A stretch of DNA of 49,157 bases from UBA11606 sp049437325 (GCA_049437325.1 JBMTIM010000023.1:1-49157); one strand, 5' to 3'. Positions 15,551 to 24,733 are shown, numbered from the stretch's first letter. The notes: generated from the letters alone by a model not told the origin. Numbers and translations are program-made.

Positions 15551-16309
15551 ATGAAGCCGAATGCCGACGACGGCATGTTCGCATGCCAGCCCGAACTGCT
15601 CGGGTTGCTCGAGACGCTGGTCAACGTCATCTTCTGCGCCAAAGATCGCAGTGGGATCTACGTCGAGGTGAATTCGGCGTTCGTTCGCCGTACCGGCAAG
15701 TCGTCGAAGGCTGCGGTGATCGGCACGCATGCATCGGATCACTTCGCGCCCGAGTTGGTGGAGCGCTACGAGGAGCAGGATGCGCAGGTCTTCGGTTCCG
15801 GTGAACCGCTCTACGACGAACTGGAGCTGATCCGGCGACCCGACGGTCGCCTCGGTTGGTATCTCACGACCAAGCTCCCCGTTCGTGGCCCGGGTGACGA
15901 CGGGGAGGAGATCGTCGGGCTCGTGTCCGTCAGCCGTGATCTTGTTGCCCCACCCGACGACCGGATCGGACTCGATCAATTACGCGATGTGGTGCGTCAC
16001 ATCCAGGAGCGCTTCGCCGAACCGATCCGGCTCGCCGATCTCGCAGTCCTCGCCGACTGTTCCGAAGCACAGCTCGAGCGACGGATGAAGCGTGTGTTCG
16101 GTGTCACGGCGACCCAACACATCCTCCGTGTGCGCGTCGAGGCCGCTACTCGCCTCCTCGCCGACACCGACCAGCCGATCGCCCAGATCGCCACGAACTG
16201 CGGCTTCTACGACCAGCCGGACTTCACCCGTCGCTTCGCTCGGTTGACCGGAACGACCCCGGCGCAGTTTCGGGCCCACGCTTCGGTTGTCGAGACCGAC
16301 CCCTCATAG
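15551..16309 (+). CDS. PAS-domain AraC-family transcriptional regulator
   Basis: A 252-residue protein with an N-terminal PAS-like sensor (about 18-130; LVNVIFCAKDRSGIYVEVNS, YDELELIRRPDGRLGWYLTT, then VGLVSVSRDLV). A C-terminal AraC HTH (about 150-245) has IRLADLAVLADCSEAQLERRMKR as the first HTH and the signature IAQIATNCGFYDQPDFTRRF as the second. The ATG at 15551 is used; GTG 15545 and TTG 15548 are in frame, and no clear ribosome binding site is visible. Its divergence from putA makes proline or a proline metabolite the likely signal (inference). Confidence 0.85.
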   Translation: MKPNADDGMFACQPELLGLLETLVNVIFCAKDRSGIYVEVNSAFVRRTGKSSKAAVIGTHASDHFAPELVERYEEQDAQVFGSGEPLYDELELIRRPDGRLGWYLTTKLPVRGPGDDGEEIVGLVSVSRDLVAPPDDRIGLDQLRDVVRHIQERFAEPIRLADLAVLADCSEAQLERRMKRVFGVTATQHILRVRVEAATRLLADTDQPIAQIATNCGFYDQPDFTRRFARLTGTTPAQFRAHASVVETDPS

Positions 16310-16312
16310 ACT
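16307..16312 (+). promoter_or_regulatory. -10 box of chdC, overlapping the AraC gene stop
   Basis: TAGACT with a 6-nt gap to the ATG at 16319. It includes the TAG stop of the upstream gene. Confidence 0.5.
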
Positions 16313-16318
16313 TGGCCC

Positions 16319-16996
16319 ATGCTCGAACCGGTCGTGACCTCCGAGGGTGTCGCTGTCGTTCATCTTTTCTGCACCCGAACGGCCGACACCGACGACGAGC
16401 GCGTCATCGCTGCGGTCGAGGCTGCGGAGGCTGCAGAGGTGCAGGTCGTGACTGTTGCGATTCTCGGTCACAAGGCGGAGCTGTGTTTCATGGCGCTGCA
16501 CGCCGATTCCTGGAAACTCCGTGATCTCCAGACGGGGCTGATCAAGGCGGGCCTTGTCGTGGTCGACAGCTTCGTGTCGATCACCGAGCTCTCGGAGTAC
16601 GCGCAGGGGATTCCGGAGGAGATGCGGAACATGCGGCTCTATCCGGAGCTGCCGCCGGACGGGAAGAGCGCATGGTGCTTCTACCCGATGACCAAACGGC
16701 GTCAGGCCGAGCAGAACTGGTACCGGCTCCCCTACGACGAACGCAAGGAACTGATGTACGAGCACGGTTCGTCGGGTCGCAAGTTTGCCGGGCGGATCGT
16801 GCAGCTGATCACGGCCTCCACCGGTCTCGACGACTGGGAGTGGGGCGTCACGCTGTTCGGGACCAAGCTCGACGATCTCAAGGACACCGTCTACACGATG
16901 CGCTACGACACCGCATCGGCGCTGTATGCGGACTTCGGGCCCTTCTACACTGGTATGACCGGGCCCGTCGCAGAGGTGCTTGCCCGCACTCGCTGA
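16319..16996 (+). CDS. chdC: Coproheme decarboxylase ChdC (HemQ)
   Basis: The last enzyme of the coproporphyrin-dependent haem route; it decarboxylates coproheme III to heme b with peroxide. The 225-residue chlorite-dismutase-fold protein has the conserved FYPMTKRR segment (catalytic Tyr) and NWYRLPYDERKELMYEHG with the heme-ligand His. STGLDDWEWGVTLFG follows, and it ends FGPFYTGM. This matches actinobacterial ChdC and not chlorite dismutase. It is separated from cgoX-hemE by 28 kb and carries its own leaderless-type promoter. Confidence 0.93.
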   Translation: MLEPVVTSEGVAVVHLFCTRTADTDDERVIAAVEAAEAAEVQVVTVAILGHKAELCFMALHADSWKLRDLQTGLIKAGLVVVDSFVSITELSEYAQGIPEEMRNMRLYPELPPDGKSAWCFYPMTKRRQAEQNWYRLPYDERKELMYEHGSSGRKFAGRIVQLITASTGLDDWEWGVTLFGTKLDDLKDTVYTMRYDTASALYADFGPFYTGMTGPVAEVLARTR

Positions 16997-17031
16997 GCGG
17001 TTGCCTGTCGCCCAATGCACCGTGGCAGGTC

Positions 17032-17037
17032 TATACT
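17032..17037 (+). promoter_or_regulatory. -10 box of the branched-chain-type ABC operon
   Basis: TATACT, the most A+T-rich hexamer in the region, 70 bp before the start codon. The expected -35 position carries no consensus. A 7-bp dyad (CGCGGTG / CACCGCG, 17055-17078) lies in the leader. Confidence 0.45.
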
Positions 17038-17107
17038 TGGGAGTTCTACGGCCCCGCGGTGCCGTCCCATCCACCGCGCAACCGTCCCAATGGAGGGGAT
17101 TGAACCT

Positions 17108-18427
17108 ATGAAGCTTTCACGCAAGCTCATGATGCTGCTTGCCGTGCTGCTTTCCTTCTCGCTGATCGCCGCTGCGTGTGGCGATGACGATGAGGACACC
17201 AGTGCGGACTCCGGCGATGACATGGCCGACGACAGCGCCGATTACCTCGGCGATGGCTCGCTCGGCACCGTTACCGTCGAAGCCGGCGCCGCCATCCAGG
17301 TCCGTTCGCTGAACGCGATCTCCGGCGACGTTGCCTTCCTCGGTATTCCGAACGAGCGTGGCGTCGCTGCTGCGATCGCCGACTACGGACCGATCCACGG
17401 CTTCGACGTCGATCTCGGCGCCGGTCTCGACGACCTGTGCTCCGCCGACGGTGGCCAGGCCGCCGCTCAGCAGATCGTCGCTGACGAGCAGGTCGTCGGT
17501 GTTCTGGGCACGTCGTGCTCGGGTGCCGCTACCGCTGCTGCTCCGCTGATCAGCGAGGCCGGTCTCGTGATGATCTCCGGTTCGAACACCTCGCCGGCGC
17601 TCACCTCGGACCTCGCTGGCACCGCCGGTGAGAACTACAACGAGGGCTACTACCGCACCGCGCACAACGACCTGTACCAGGGTGCTGCCATGGCGAAGTT
17701 CGTGTACAGCGAGCTTGGTATGACCACTGCGGCCGCCATCCACGACGGCGACCCCTACACGCAGGGTCTTGCGCAGGCCTTCGCCGACGCCTTCGAGGAG
17801 CTCGGTGGCACCATTACCGGCTTCACCGGCGTGAACAAGGAAGACACCGACATGGTGCCGGTTCTCACCGAGATCGCTGCTGGCTCTCCCGAGGCGCTGT
17901 TCTTCCCGATCTTCCAGCCGGCCGGTGACTTCGTTGCCGATCAGGCGCCTGGCGTCGCTGGTCTCGAGAACACCCAGCTCCTTGCGGCTGACGGCCTTCT
18001 GGTCACCGGCTTCTTCGAGCTCGAGCAGTCCGAGGGCATGTACTTCTCGGGTCCCGACGTTCGCTTCGGTGACAACCTGAACGAGAGCACCGGTAAGACC
18101 GCTGCTCAGGTTCTGGCCGACTACGAGGCCGCTCACGGTGAGGCTCCGTCCGCTCCGTTCTGGGGCCACAGCTACGACTCGGCTGCGATGTTGCTCGACG
18201 CCATCGATGCCGCCAGCTACGTCGACGGTGACGGCAACCTCATCATCGACCGCGCCGGTATCCGCATGTACCTCGACAGCATCTCGGGCTACAGCGGTGT
18301 CATCGGCTCCATCAGCTGTGACGACTTCGGTGACTGCGGCTCGCAGAAGATCACCATCGTTCTGCACACCGATTCCGGTGATGTGGACATGGGCATGTCG
18401 AACGTCGTGTTCGACTACGCCCCGTAA
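17108..18427 (+). CDS. Branched-chain-amino-acid-type ABC substrate-binding lipoprotein
   Basis: A 439-residue receptor of the LivJ/LivK class (Peripla_BP_6). The signal peptide ends LIAAAC, followed by a long Asp/Ser-rich tether (DDDEDTSADSGDDMADD). The mature part has LNAISGDVAFLGIPNERG, VVGVLGTSCSG, AGLVMISGSNTSPAL and the hinge region near TDMVPVLTEIAAGSPEALFF. The ATG at 17108 has GGAGGGG about 8-10 nt upstream; longer in-frame readings lack a signal-peptide start. Frequent GCT/GGT/GTT codons set it apart from its neighbours and suggest high expression. The ligand may be branched-chain amino acids, amides or urea. Confidence 0.92.
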   Translation: MKLSRKLMMLLAVLLSFSLIAAACGDDDEDTSADSGDDMADDSADYLGDGSLGTVTVEAGAAIQVRSLNAISGDVAFLGIPNERGVAAAIADYGPIHGFDVDLGAGLDDLCSADGGQAAAQQIVADEQVVGVLGTSCSGAATAAAPLISEAGLVMISGSNTSPALTSDLAGTAGENYNEGYYRTAHNDLYQGAAMAKFVYSELGMTTAAAIHDGDPYTQGLAQAFADAFEELGGTITGFTGVNKEDTDMVPVLTEIAAGSPEALFFPIFQPAGDFVADQAPGVAGLENTQLLAADGLLVTGFFELEQSEGMYFSGPDVRFGDNLNESTGKTAAQVLADYEAAHGEAPSAPFWGHSYDSAAMLLDAIDAASYVDGDGNLIIDRAGIRMYLDSISGYSGVIGSISCDDFGDCGSQKITIVLHTDSGDVDMGMSNVVFDYAP

Positions 18428-18440
18428 GACCTGATCCGAT

Positions 18441-18458
18441 GCTGATCATCTGATCAGC
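18441..18458. terminator. Palindromic hairpin after the SBP gene
   Basis: GCTGATCA-TC-TGATCAGC, an 8-bp perfect dyad 13 bp after the stop. It may stabilise the upstream message or assist the terminator that follows. Confidence 0.5.
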
Positions 18459-18471
18459 ACCCGAATCGCAC

Positions 18472-18506
18472 AAACGGCCTCCGCTCCCTGTGGGCGGGGG
18501 CCGTTT
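18472..18506 (+). terminator. Attenuator-like terminator between SBP and permease genes
   Basis: A 13-bp stem (AAACGGCC-TCCGC paired with GCGGG-GGCCGTTT, one T-G pair) lies before the permease genes. The same arrangement is seen in the other ABC operon of this window. Confidence 0.75.
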
Positions 18507-18552
18507 CGCGTTACGCTGTCGCGGCTACACGCCTGGGTTGGAGGGGAAGCAA

Positions 18553-19677
18553 GTGACAGCAGCTGTTCGATCCAAGGCGGCGCCGCGCACCGGCGTCGAC
18601 TGGTTCCTCACCTTCATGCGGGTTGGCCTGAGCTTTTTCTTCGTCTCAGGCGTCATCATGTTCGTTCTGCAACAGATCGATCCGCAGAACCCGATCGCCG
18701 GGGTGCTCAACCCGGACGCCACTGGCCTGACTGCCGATCAGTTCGAGGGTTTGATCATCTCCGGGCTCTCGCAGGGAGCCATGTACGGCCTGATCGCCCT
18801 CGGGTACTCGATGGTCTACGGCGTGCTCGGGTTCATCAACTTCGCCCACGGTGAAGTGTTCATGGTCGGCGCAATGACCGGCATGATCACGTCGAACAAG
18901 CTCGAAGAGGCAGGTCTGTGGGAAGACGCCTTCTTCGTGTCACTGGTGTTCATCATCCTCGTCGCCATCGTCTGCTCGACGGCCACTGCCGTGATCATGG
19001 AGCGGGTCGCGTATCGGCCGTTGCGAGGGTCCCCACGGTTGATTCCACTCATCACCTCGATCGGTGTGTCGTTCCTGATTCAGAACATTTCGATCGTCTT
19101 GCTCGGGCCGGGGGCCAAGGCCTATCCCTCCCTGCCGGAGTGGCTGTCGCAGAAGCGAACGGTCCTTTTCCTCGAGGTCGAGGGCACCAAGCTGATGGTG
19201 ATTCTTGTCGCAGCCATCTCGATGGCCGGCCTGTGGTACCTCGTCGAGCGCACCAAGACGGGCCGAGCGATGCGAGCTGTTGCGGAGGACAAGGAGATCG
19301 CCTCGCTGATGGGCATCGATGTCAACCGCACGATCGTCACGACCTTCGCGGTGGGCGGCGCAATGGCCGGTGTGGCCGGCATCCTGTGGGGCATCCTCTT
19401 CCGGTCGGTGATCCATACCACCGGGTTCCTGCCGGGCATCAAGGCGTTCAGCGCTGCGGTGGTCGGTGGTATCGGCAACCTGGGTGGCGCGATGGCCGGT
19501 GGCCTCACGCTCGGTTCGGCCGAATCGCTCGCACCACTGATGGTGCTCGAACCGTGGGGCATCAACGGGGTGTCGCAGCTGCGGGACGCCGTCGCCTTCC
19601 TGGTATTGATCTTTGTTCTGTTGGTGAGGCCCACCGGCTTGTTCGGTGAGCGTCTGTCTGCGGAGGATCGGGCATGA
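18553..19677 (+). CDS. livH: Branched-chain-type ABC transporter permease LivH
   Basis: A 374-residue inner-membrane protein. It has an extra N-terminal helix (about 17-38) before the LivH core, which begins with GLSQGAMYGLIALGYSMVYGVLG and INFAHGEVFMVGA. The cytoplasmic docking region has GRAMRAVAEDKEIASLMGIDVNRTI. It ends FGERLSAEDRA. GTG at 18553 is chosen because GGAGGGG lies 6 nt upstream; the frame reaches back into the terminator. It is coupled by ATGA to livM. Confidence 0.9.
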   Translation: MTAAVRSKAAPRTGVDWFLTFMRVGLSFFFVSGVIMFVLQQIDPQNPIAGVLNPDATGLTADQFEGLIISGLSQGAMYGLIALGYSMVYGVLGFINFAHGEVFMVGAMTGMITSNKLEEAGLWEDAFFVSLVFIILVAIVCSTATAVIMERVAYRPLRGSPRLIPLITSIGVSFLIQNISIVLLGPGAKAYPSLPEWLSQKRTVLFLEVEGTKLMVILVAAISMAGLWYLVERTKTGRAMRAVAEDKEIASLMGIDVNRTIVTTFAVGGAMAGVAGILWGILFRSVIHTTGFLPGIKAFSAAVVGGIGNLGGAMAGGLTLGSAESLAPLMVLEPWGINGVSQLRDAVAFLVLIFVLLVRPTGLFGERLSAEDRA

Positions 19678-21518
19678 GTGCACCCATGGCAACCAACGAG
19701 ACCCTTCCGGCCCGCGCCGCGCTCGACCAGGAGTGGCGCAAGGTCGCCAACCACGGCTTGCTCCTGGCACTGGTGCTGGTCTTCGTGTCGCTGGCGAACA
19801 TGCCGGTCAGCCTCGATTCCCGCATGATCATCGAGCCCATGCTGAGCATGGGCTACCTCTCGTTGCTCTGGATCCCCGTCGTGATGGGATTCCTCGTTTC
19901 GTCGGAGAAGGTGCTGGAGGGGATCGCGTACCACGCCAAGGGTGCCCGTGAGGTCCTCGCCGGCGGGCTCGTCGGTCTGATCGGCGGGCTCGGGTTGTCG
20001 CTGCTGGTCATCCTGATCGACAATTTCGATCTCCGCGATCCACTCGTCAACTGGAGTCCCGCACTGCTCGATCTGTTGCAGTTCGGCAACGGCATCGGGT
20101 TCGGTGTGATCATCTGGCCTGTTCTCGGCTTCGGACTCGGCGTGTTCGGCGGCACCTTGCACATCTTCACGGCAATGACCCGCACGATCGTCGGGTGGGT
20201 CGTCGGAGCAGTTCTCGGCGTTGCGGTTTTCGAGACCGTGATCATCGACCTGCTCACCGAACGGCTTCCGTTCGAGTTCATCACCGACTGGTTCTATTTC
20301 ATCCGAGGGGGCCTCTCGCAACAGGGCGCGGTCACCGCAGCGCTCATCGGCGGCGGTCTCGGGTACCTCCGAGTCCTCGCCCAGCGGGGCGTGGTGCCGA
20401 CCCCGGTGCAGGACTACAAGCAGCTGGTCGGTCCGGAGCGCACCCGGGCCAACACGATCATCATCATCACCTGTGGGGTGGCCACCGCGATCCTGCCCCT
20501 GCTGCTCGGCCGGATCACCAACGAACTCCTTGCCAACGTGGGGCTGTTCGTGCTGTTGGCGCTCGGCCTGAACGTTGTGGTCGGCCTCGCCGGCATTCTC
20601 GATCTCGGGTACGTGGCCTTCTTCGCCGTCGGCGGCTACGCCACTGCGATCCTCACCTCGCCCAATCGCGGTGACTCGTGGCCCGACTGGGTTCCACAGA
20701 GTCATTGGTTCGCCGCCCTGCTCGTGGTGATCTTGTTGGCCATTTTGACCGGCTTGTTCATCGGGGCCCCAGTCATCCGTATGCGTGGTGACTATCTGGC
20801 GATCGTGACCCTCGGCTTCGGTGAGATCATTCGTCTGCTGTTCCTGTCGGATTGGCTCGGGGGGTACACCGGCGGTGCGCAGGGTGTCACGAACATCCCC
20901 GGGGTCGATCTCGGCTTCGTCGAGATCAAGGGCACTGACCCGCGGGCGATCTTCTACCTCGTGGCCGTGTGCGGCGCGCTGGCGACCTATGCCTCGGGGC
21001 GGCGCCAAACGCCGCGACTCGGCCGCGCCTGGATGGCGATTCGCGAAGACGAGTCGGTTGCCGAAGCGATGGGCATCAACACGGTGAACGTGAAGCTGAT
21101 GGCGTTCGTGGTCGGTGCGGTGTTGGCGTCGTTCTCAGGCGCCATCTTTGCCGCCAAGGTCGGTTCGATCTTCCCGACGTCGTTCATCATCTTGGTGTCG
21201 ATCGTGATCCTCGTGGTCGTCATCGTGGGCGGTATGGGCAACATCATCGGTGTGATCGCCGGCGCCGCCGTGCTGATCGGGGTGCTCGGGGGTCCGAAAC
21301 AACCCGGGCTGCTTGCGGAGTTCTCCGAGTTCAAGCTTCTGATCTACGGCGCGTTGCTGATCTTCATGATGCTGAAGCGGCCCGAAGGCCTCGTTCCGAA
21401 CGTTCGCCGAACCCGAGAACTCCACCAGGAGGAGTTCTTGCAGGACGCGTGGCTTCGAAGTCAGGTCGATGCCGATGAACAAGACGGAGCTGCGAGCGGG
21501 GAGGTGGCGCCCGCATGA
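19674..21518 (+). CDS. livM: Branched-chain-type ABC transporter permease LivM with a large N-terminal membrane extension
   Basis: A 614-residue protein, about twice the usual LivM length. The LivM core occupies roughly 260-590: ANVGLFVLLALGLNVVVGLAG, VIRMRGDYLAIVTLGFGEIIRL, then AWMAIREDESVAEAMGI (EAA-type loop) and VIVGGMGNIIGV. Residues 1-255 add about six predicted membrane segments (for example LLLALVLVFVSLANMP, VLAGGLVGLIGGLG, GVIIWPVLGFGLG) that are not part of the standard domain. Coupling on both sides is by 4-bp overlaps, so the extension belongs to the gene and is not a neighbour read through. Confidence 0.88.
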   Translation: MSAPMATNETLPARAALDQEWRKVANHGLLLALVLVFVSLANMPVSLDSRMIIEPMLSMGYLSLLWIPVVMGFLVSSEKVLEGIAYHAKGAREVLAGGLVGLIGGLGLSLLVILIDNFDLRDPLVNWSPALLDLLQFGNGIGFGVIIWPVLGFGLGVFGGTLHIFTAMTRTIVGWVVGAVLGVAVFETVIIDLLTERLPFEFITDWFYFIRGGLSQQGAVTAALIGGGLGYLRVLAQRGVVPTPVQDYKQLVGPERTRANTIIIITCGVATAILPLLLGRITNELLANVGLFVLLALGLNVVVGLAGILDLGYVAFFAVGGYATAILTSPNRGDSWPDWVPQSHWFAALLVVILLAILTGLFIGAPVIRMRGDYLAIVTLGFGEIIRLLFLSDWLGGYTGGAQGVTNIPGVDLGFVEIKGTDPRAIFYLVAVCGALATYASGRRQTPRLGRAWMAIREDESVAEAMGINTVNVKLMAFVVGAVLASFSGAIFAAKVGSIFPTSFIILVSIVILVVVIVGGMGNIIGVIAGAAVLIGVLGGPKQPGLLAEFSEFKLLIYGALLIFMMLKRPEGLVPNVRRTRELHQEEFLQDAWLRSQVDADEQDGAASGEVAPA

Positions 21519-22306
21519 GCGAACGGCTGCTCACCATCGACAATCTGAGCGTCACCTTCGGTGGCCTCCACGCCCTGAAGAACCTCGACTTTCACGTCGA
21601 CAAGGGCGAGATCGTCTCGGTCATCGGGCCCAACGGCGCAGGCAAGACGACGTTCTTCAACATGATCTCCGGCATGGTCGAGCCGACCGAAGGTGACATC
21701 GTCTTCAAAGGCGAGTCGCTGATCGGACTCGACCCCAACCAGGTCACGGCTCGAGGGATCGCCAGGACGTTCCAGAATGTCCGGCTGTTCGCAAACATGA
21801 CGATCCTCGAGAACGTCATGGTGGCGCAGCACTGTCGGACCAAGCAGGGCGTGTTCGGCGCACTGTTCAACACCGGTGGGTTCAAGCAGGAAGAGGCCGA
21901 GATCCGCGAGTGGGGCGAAAAGGTACTCGGCTTCTTCGGATCCCGACTCGTGGGGTATCGGCTCGATCAGCCTGCGTCGGTTCTCTCCTACGCCAACCGG
22001 CGCCGTCTCGAGGTTGCCCGGGCGATGGCCACCAAACCGGAGGTCATCTTGCTCGATGAGCCCGTTGCGGGCATGAACCCCAGGGAATCCGAGGAGCTCA
22101 CCGGCTTGATCGGCCAACTCCGTGACGAGTGGGGTTTCACGATCGTGATGATCGAACACGACATGGGCGTCGTGCGCGATGTCTCCGATCGTGTTGTCGT
22201 GCTCGACCATGGCGAGACGATTGCCCAGGGGAGTTACGAGGACGTCTCGACCAACCCCGACGTGATCGAGGCGTACCTCGGTCGTCCTGCGGAGGAAGCA
22301 TCATGA
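21515..22306 (+). CDS. livG: Branched-chain-type ABC transporter ATPase LivG
   Basis: A 263-residue ATPase with Walker A GPNGAGKTT and the Q-loop region ARTFQNVRLFANMTILENV. The signature is degenerate (LSYANRRRLEVARAMA), which is usual for LivG. Walker B LLDEPVAGMNPRE and the switch MIEHDMGVV follow. The EPVAGMNP wording and the C-terminal VIEAYLG are LivG hallmarks. It overlaps livM and livF by 4 bp each. Confidence 0.95.
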   Translation: MSERLLTIDNLSVTFGGLHALKNLDFHVDKGEIVSVIGPNGAGKTTFFNMISGMVEPTEGDIVFKGESLIGLDPNQVTARGIARTFQNVRLFANMTILENVMVAQHCRTKQGVFGALFNTGGFKQEEAEIREWGEKVLGFFGSRLVGYRLDQPASVLSYANRRRLEVARAMATKPEVILLDEPVAGMNPRESEELTGLIGQLRDEWGFTIVMIEHDMGVVRDVSDRVVVLDHGETIAQGSYEDVSTNPDVIEAYLGRPAEEAS

Positions 22307-23046
22307 GCGACGTGACCGACACCTCGACCCCGCTGCTCGAGTTCCGGGGGGTCAACACCCACTACGGCGCAGTCCACATCCTGAAAGATGTCGATCTCGC
22401 CATCTACCCCGGTGAGCTCGTGTGTCTGCTCGGCGGCAACGCCTCGGGAAAGTCGACCACCCTCAAGACATTGCTCGGGATGGTCACACCCACCACCGGC
22501 GAGGTCGTGCTCGACGGCGAGGTCGTCAACAACAAGCCCACGTCGTATCTCGTCGAACGAGGGGTCACCATGGTCCCCGAGAACCGTCGGCTCTTCAAAC
22601 GGCTGTCGGTGAAGGAGAATCTCGAACTCGGTGCCTACCTCCGGACCGACAAGGACGGGATCGAGGAAGATCTCGAGCGGATCTACGAGATGTTCCCCAG
22701 AGTCAAGGAGCGTCTGAACCAGAAGTCCGGAACCCTTTCGGGAGGTGAGCAGCAGATGGTCGCCATGGGCCGTGCCCTGATGGCCCGACCTCGTGTCCTG
22801 CTGATGGATGAGCCATCCATGGGGTTGGCTCCGGCGCTGGTGCAAACCAACTTCGAGTTGATCCAGCAGATCCACGAAGCAGGTGTGGCCATTTTCATGG
22901 TCGAGCAGAACGCCAACATGGCGCTCTCGATTGCGGACCGCGGGTGGGTGCTGCAGACGGGTCGGGTTGTGCTCGACGACACGGCGCCCAATCTGCTCGC
23001 CAACCCGGATCTTCGGGCCAGCTACCTCGGCGAGGGCGACCGCTAG
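22303..23046 (+). CDS. livF: Branched-chain-type ABC transporter ATPase LivF
   Basis: A 247-residue ATPase with Walker A GGNASGKSTTLK, where ASGKS replaces the more common GAGKS. MVPENRRLFKRLSVKENLELG is typical of LivF, followed by the signature TLSGGEQQMVAMGRALM, Walker B LLMDEPSMGLAP and the switch MVEQNANMAL. It is the last gene of the five-gene transporter operon and converges on the TPP-enzyme gene. Confidence 0.95.
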   Translation: MSDVTDTSTPLLEFRGVNTHYGAVHILKDVDLAIYPGELVCLLGGNASGKSTTLKTLLGMVTPTTGEVVLDGEVVNNKPTSYLVERGVTMVPENRRLFKRLSVKENLELGAYLRTDKDGIEEDLERIYEMFPRVKERLNQKSGTLSGGEQQMVAMGRALMARPRVLLMDEPSMGLAPALVQTNFELIQQIHEAGVAIFMVEQNANMALSIADRGWVLQTGRVVLDDTAPNLLANPDLRASYLGEGDR

Positions 23047-23080
23047 TTCTGGTGACGAGCCGCCGCCGGTCGGGAGGCGC

Positions 23081-24730
23081 TCAGGCTCGCAGATCGTCGA
23101 CGGACGCCCACGGCGTCAGGCGGTCCGGTGGCATGACCAGATGGAGCAGCGCACCTGTTGGAGACGCCATTGCTCGCTGCATTGCTGGACCGAACTGCTC
23201 GGTGCGGTCGACTCGTTCGGCGTGCATACCGTAGGCGGCGGCGATCGCGACGAAGTCCGGGTTGACGATCGGCGTCCCACTGATGCGGGCGGGGTACGAG
23301 CGTTCCTGGTGGGCTCGGATTGTGCCGTACATGGCGTTGTCGAACACGAGCACGATGGGCTCGAGTCCGGCCTGTCGAGCCGTGCCCAACTCCTGCATCG
23401 TCATCTGGAAATCACCGTCACCGGCGAAACAGACGACCGTGCGGTCGGGGTGAGCGGCCTTGGCTGCGATCGCAGCGGGCAGGCCGTAGCCCATGGTCCC
23501 GTTCTGAGGAGCGAGGAGCCGGGCTCGGCTTCCGTACCGGAAGAGCTTCCCGTTCCAGATCGAGAAGTTCCCGGCGCCGTTGGTGATGATCACATCGTCA
23601 GGCAGGTTGGCCTGGAGCCAGCGCATGCCCTCGGCCATGTCGAGATCACCGGGCTGGGGTGGTGCGCCGAATCCGTCGAGGAAGGCAGCTCGACGGGTGG
23701 CCCGCCATTCGGCCCGCTGCTCGGCTTCCGCCACGGTGCGTTTGCGGAGCAGACCGATGGTGACCGACGGATCACCGCAGACGCCCACGGTGGTCGGGTA
23801 GATCCGGCCGATCTGGGTTCGCTCGGGGTGAATATGGACAATCCGCTGCGTCGGTTCGTCGAGATCGATCAGGGTCCAGGCTGCCGTCGTCATCTCGCCG
23901 AATCGGATACCGAGTCCGACGATGACATCGGCGTCCACGATCGTGTCGCGCACCGCTGGCACCATGGCAATGCCCGCTTCACCGACGTAGTGGTCGCTGT
24001 GGTTGTCCATCAGGTCGTGGAACCGCCACGCAGCGACGACCGGGATGTCGTTGGCCTCGGCGAATGCAGCCAGATCGTCGCGCGCGTCGAGTGTCCAGCG
24101 ACCGCCGCCGGCGATGATGACGGGACGTTCGGCCGCTTCCAGCTCGGCGATGATGGCATCGATCTCGGCATCGGTCGGGGTGGCTCGCTCGACCTCGAGT
24201 GGCGTCACGTCGGTCACTGCGGTGGAGGCTCGGAGCATGTCTTCGGGCAGCGCGATGGCCACCGGTCCGGGCCGGCCCGACACGGCGATCTTGAATGCGT
24301 GTTGCATGGTTTCGGCGAGATCGTCGACACGGTCGACCTGGTGGACCCATTTGGTGAGCGAACCGAGCACGCGCTGGTAGTCGAGTTCCTGGAAGGCTTC
24401 GCGCCCGATCTCCTGGGTACTGACCTGTCCGATCAGCACCACCATCGGTTGGGAGTTTTCGCGGGCCGCGTGGATCCCGACCGACGCATTGGTCGCTCCG
24501 GGCCCGCGGGTGACCATGCAGATGCCGGGCGTGCCGGTGAGTCGGCCCCAGGCTTCGGCCATGTAGGCAGCTCCGCCTTCCTGACGGCAGATGACGAAGT
24601 CGATGTCGGTGTCGTGCAGTGCGTCGAGCACCGCAAGGTAGCTCTCGCCGGGAACGCCGAAGGCATGGGTGACGCCGTGGGCGACGAGGGCGTCGACGAC
24701 GATCTGGCCACCGGTGCGGATCTCGCCCAC
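23081..24730 (-). CDS. Thiamine-diphosphate-dependent enzyme, acetolactate-synthase-like
   Basis: A 549-residue enzyme with three TPP-family domains. The N-terminal Pyr domain has the catalytic Glu51 in CRQEGGAAYMAE and TRGPGATNASVGIHAARENS. The middle domain has IIAGGG near 206. The C-terminal PP domain has the metal motif GDGDFQMTMQELGTA ending in FDN. It is closest in wording to acetolactate synthase/sulfoacetaldehyde acetyltransferase-type enzymes, but no regulatory subunit or ilvC is adjacent, so biosynthetic ALS is unlikely and the substrate is unknown. It starts at GTG, 3 nt after the SDR stop, in the same operon. Confidence 0.8.
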   Translation of the reverse strand: MGEIRTGGQIVVDALVAHGVTHAFGVPGESYLAVLDALHDTDIDFVICRQEGGAAYMAEAWGRLTGTPGICMVTRGPGATNASVGIHAARENSQPMVVLIGQVSTQEIGREAFQELDYQRVLGSLTKWVHQVDRVDDLAETMQHAFKIAVSGRPGPVAIALPEDMLRASTAVTDVTPLEVERATPTDAEIDAIIAELEAAERPVIIAGGGRWTLDARDDLAAFAEANDIPVVAAWRFHDLMDNHSDHYVGEAGIAMVPAVRDTIVDADVIVGLGIRFGEMTTAAWTLIDLDEPTQRIVHIHPERTQIGRIYPTTVGVCGDPSVTIGLLRKRTVAEAEQRAEWRATRRAAFLDGFGAPPQPGDLDMAEGMRWLQANLPDDVIITNGAGNFSIWNGKLFRYGSRARLLAPQNGTMGYGLPAAIAAKAAHPDRTVVCFAGDGDFQMTMQELGTARQAGLEPIVLVFDNAMYGTIRAHQERSYPARISGTPIVNPDFVAIAAAYGMHAERVDRTEQFGPAMQRAMASPTGALLHLVMPPDRLTPWASVDDLRA

Positions 24731-24733
24731 GGG

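Noticed and set aside
14278..15804. 508-codon plus-strand frame inside putA
   Set aside because: Antisense of the proline dehydrogenase domain, running into the AraC gene in another frame.
17001..17037. TTGCCT (17001) as -35 for TATACT (17032)
   Set aside because: The spacer is 25 bp, too long for a sigma-70-type promoter.
23047..23080. Bidirectional terminator between livF and the TPP gene
   Set aside because: Only a 6-bp GAGCC/GGCTC-type pairing with a long loop is present. It is not strong enough to call.
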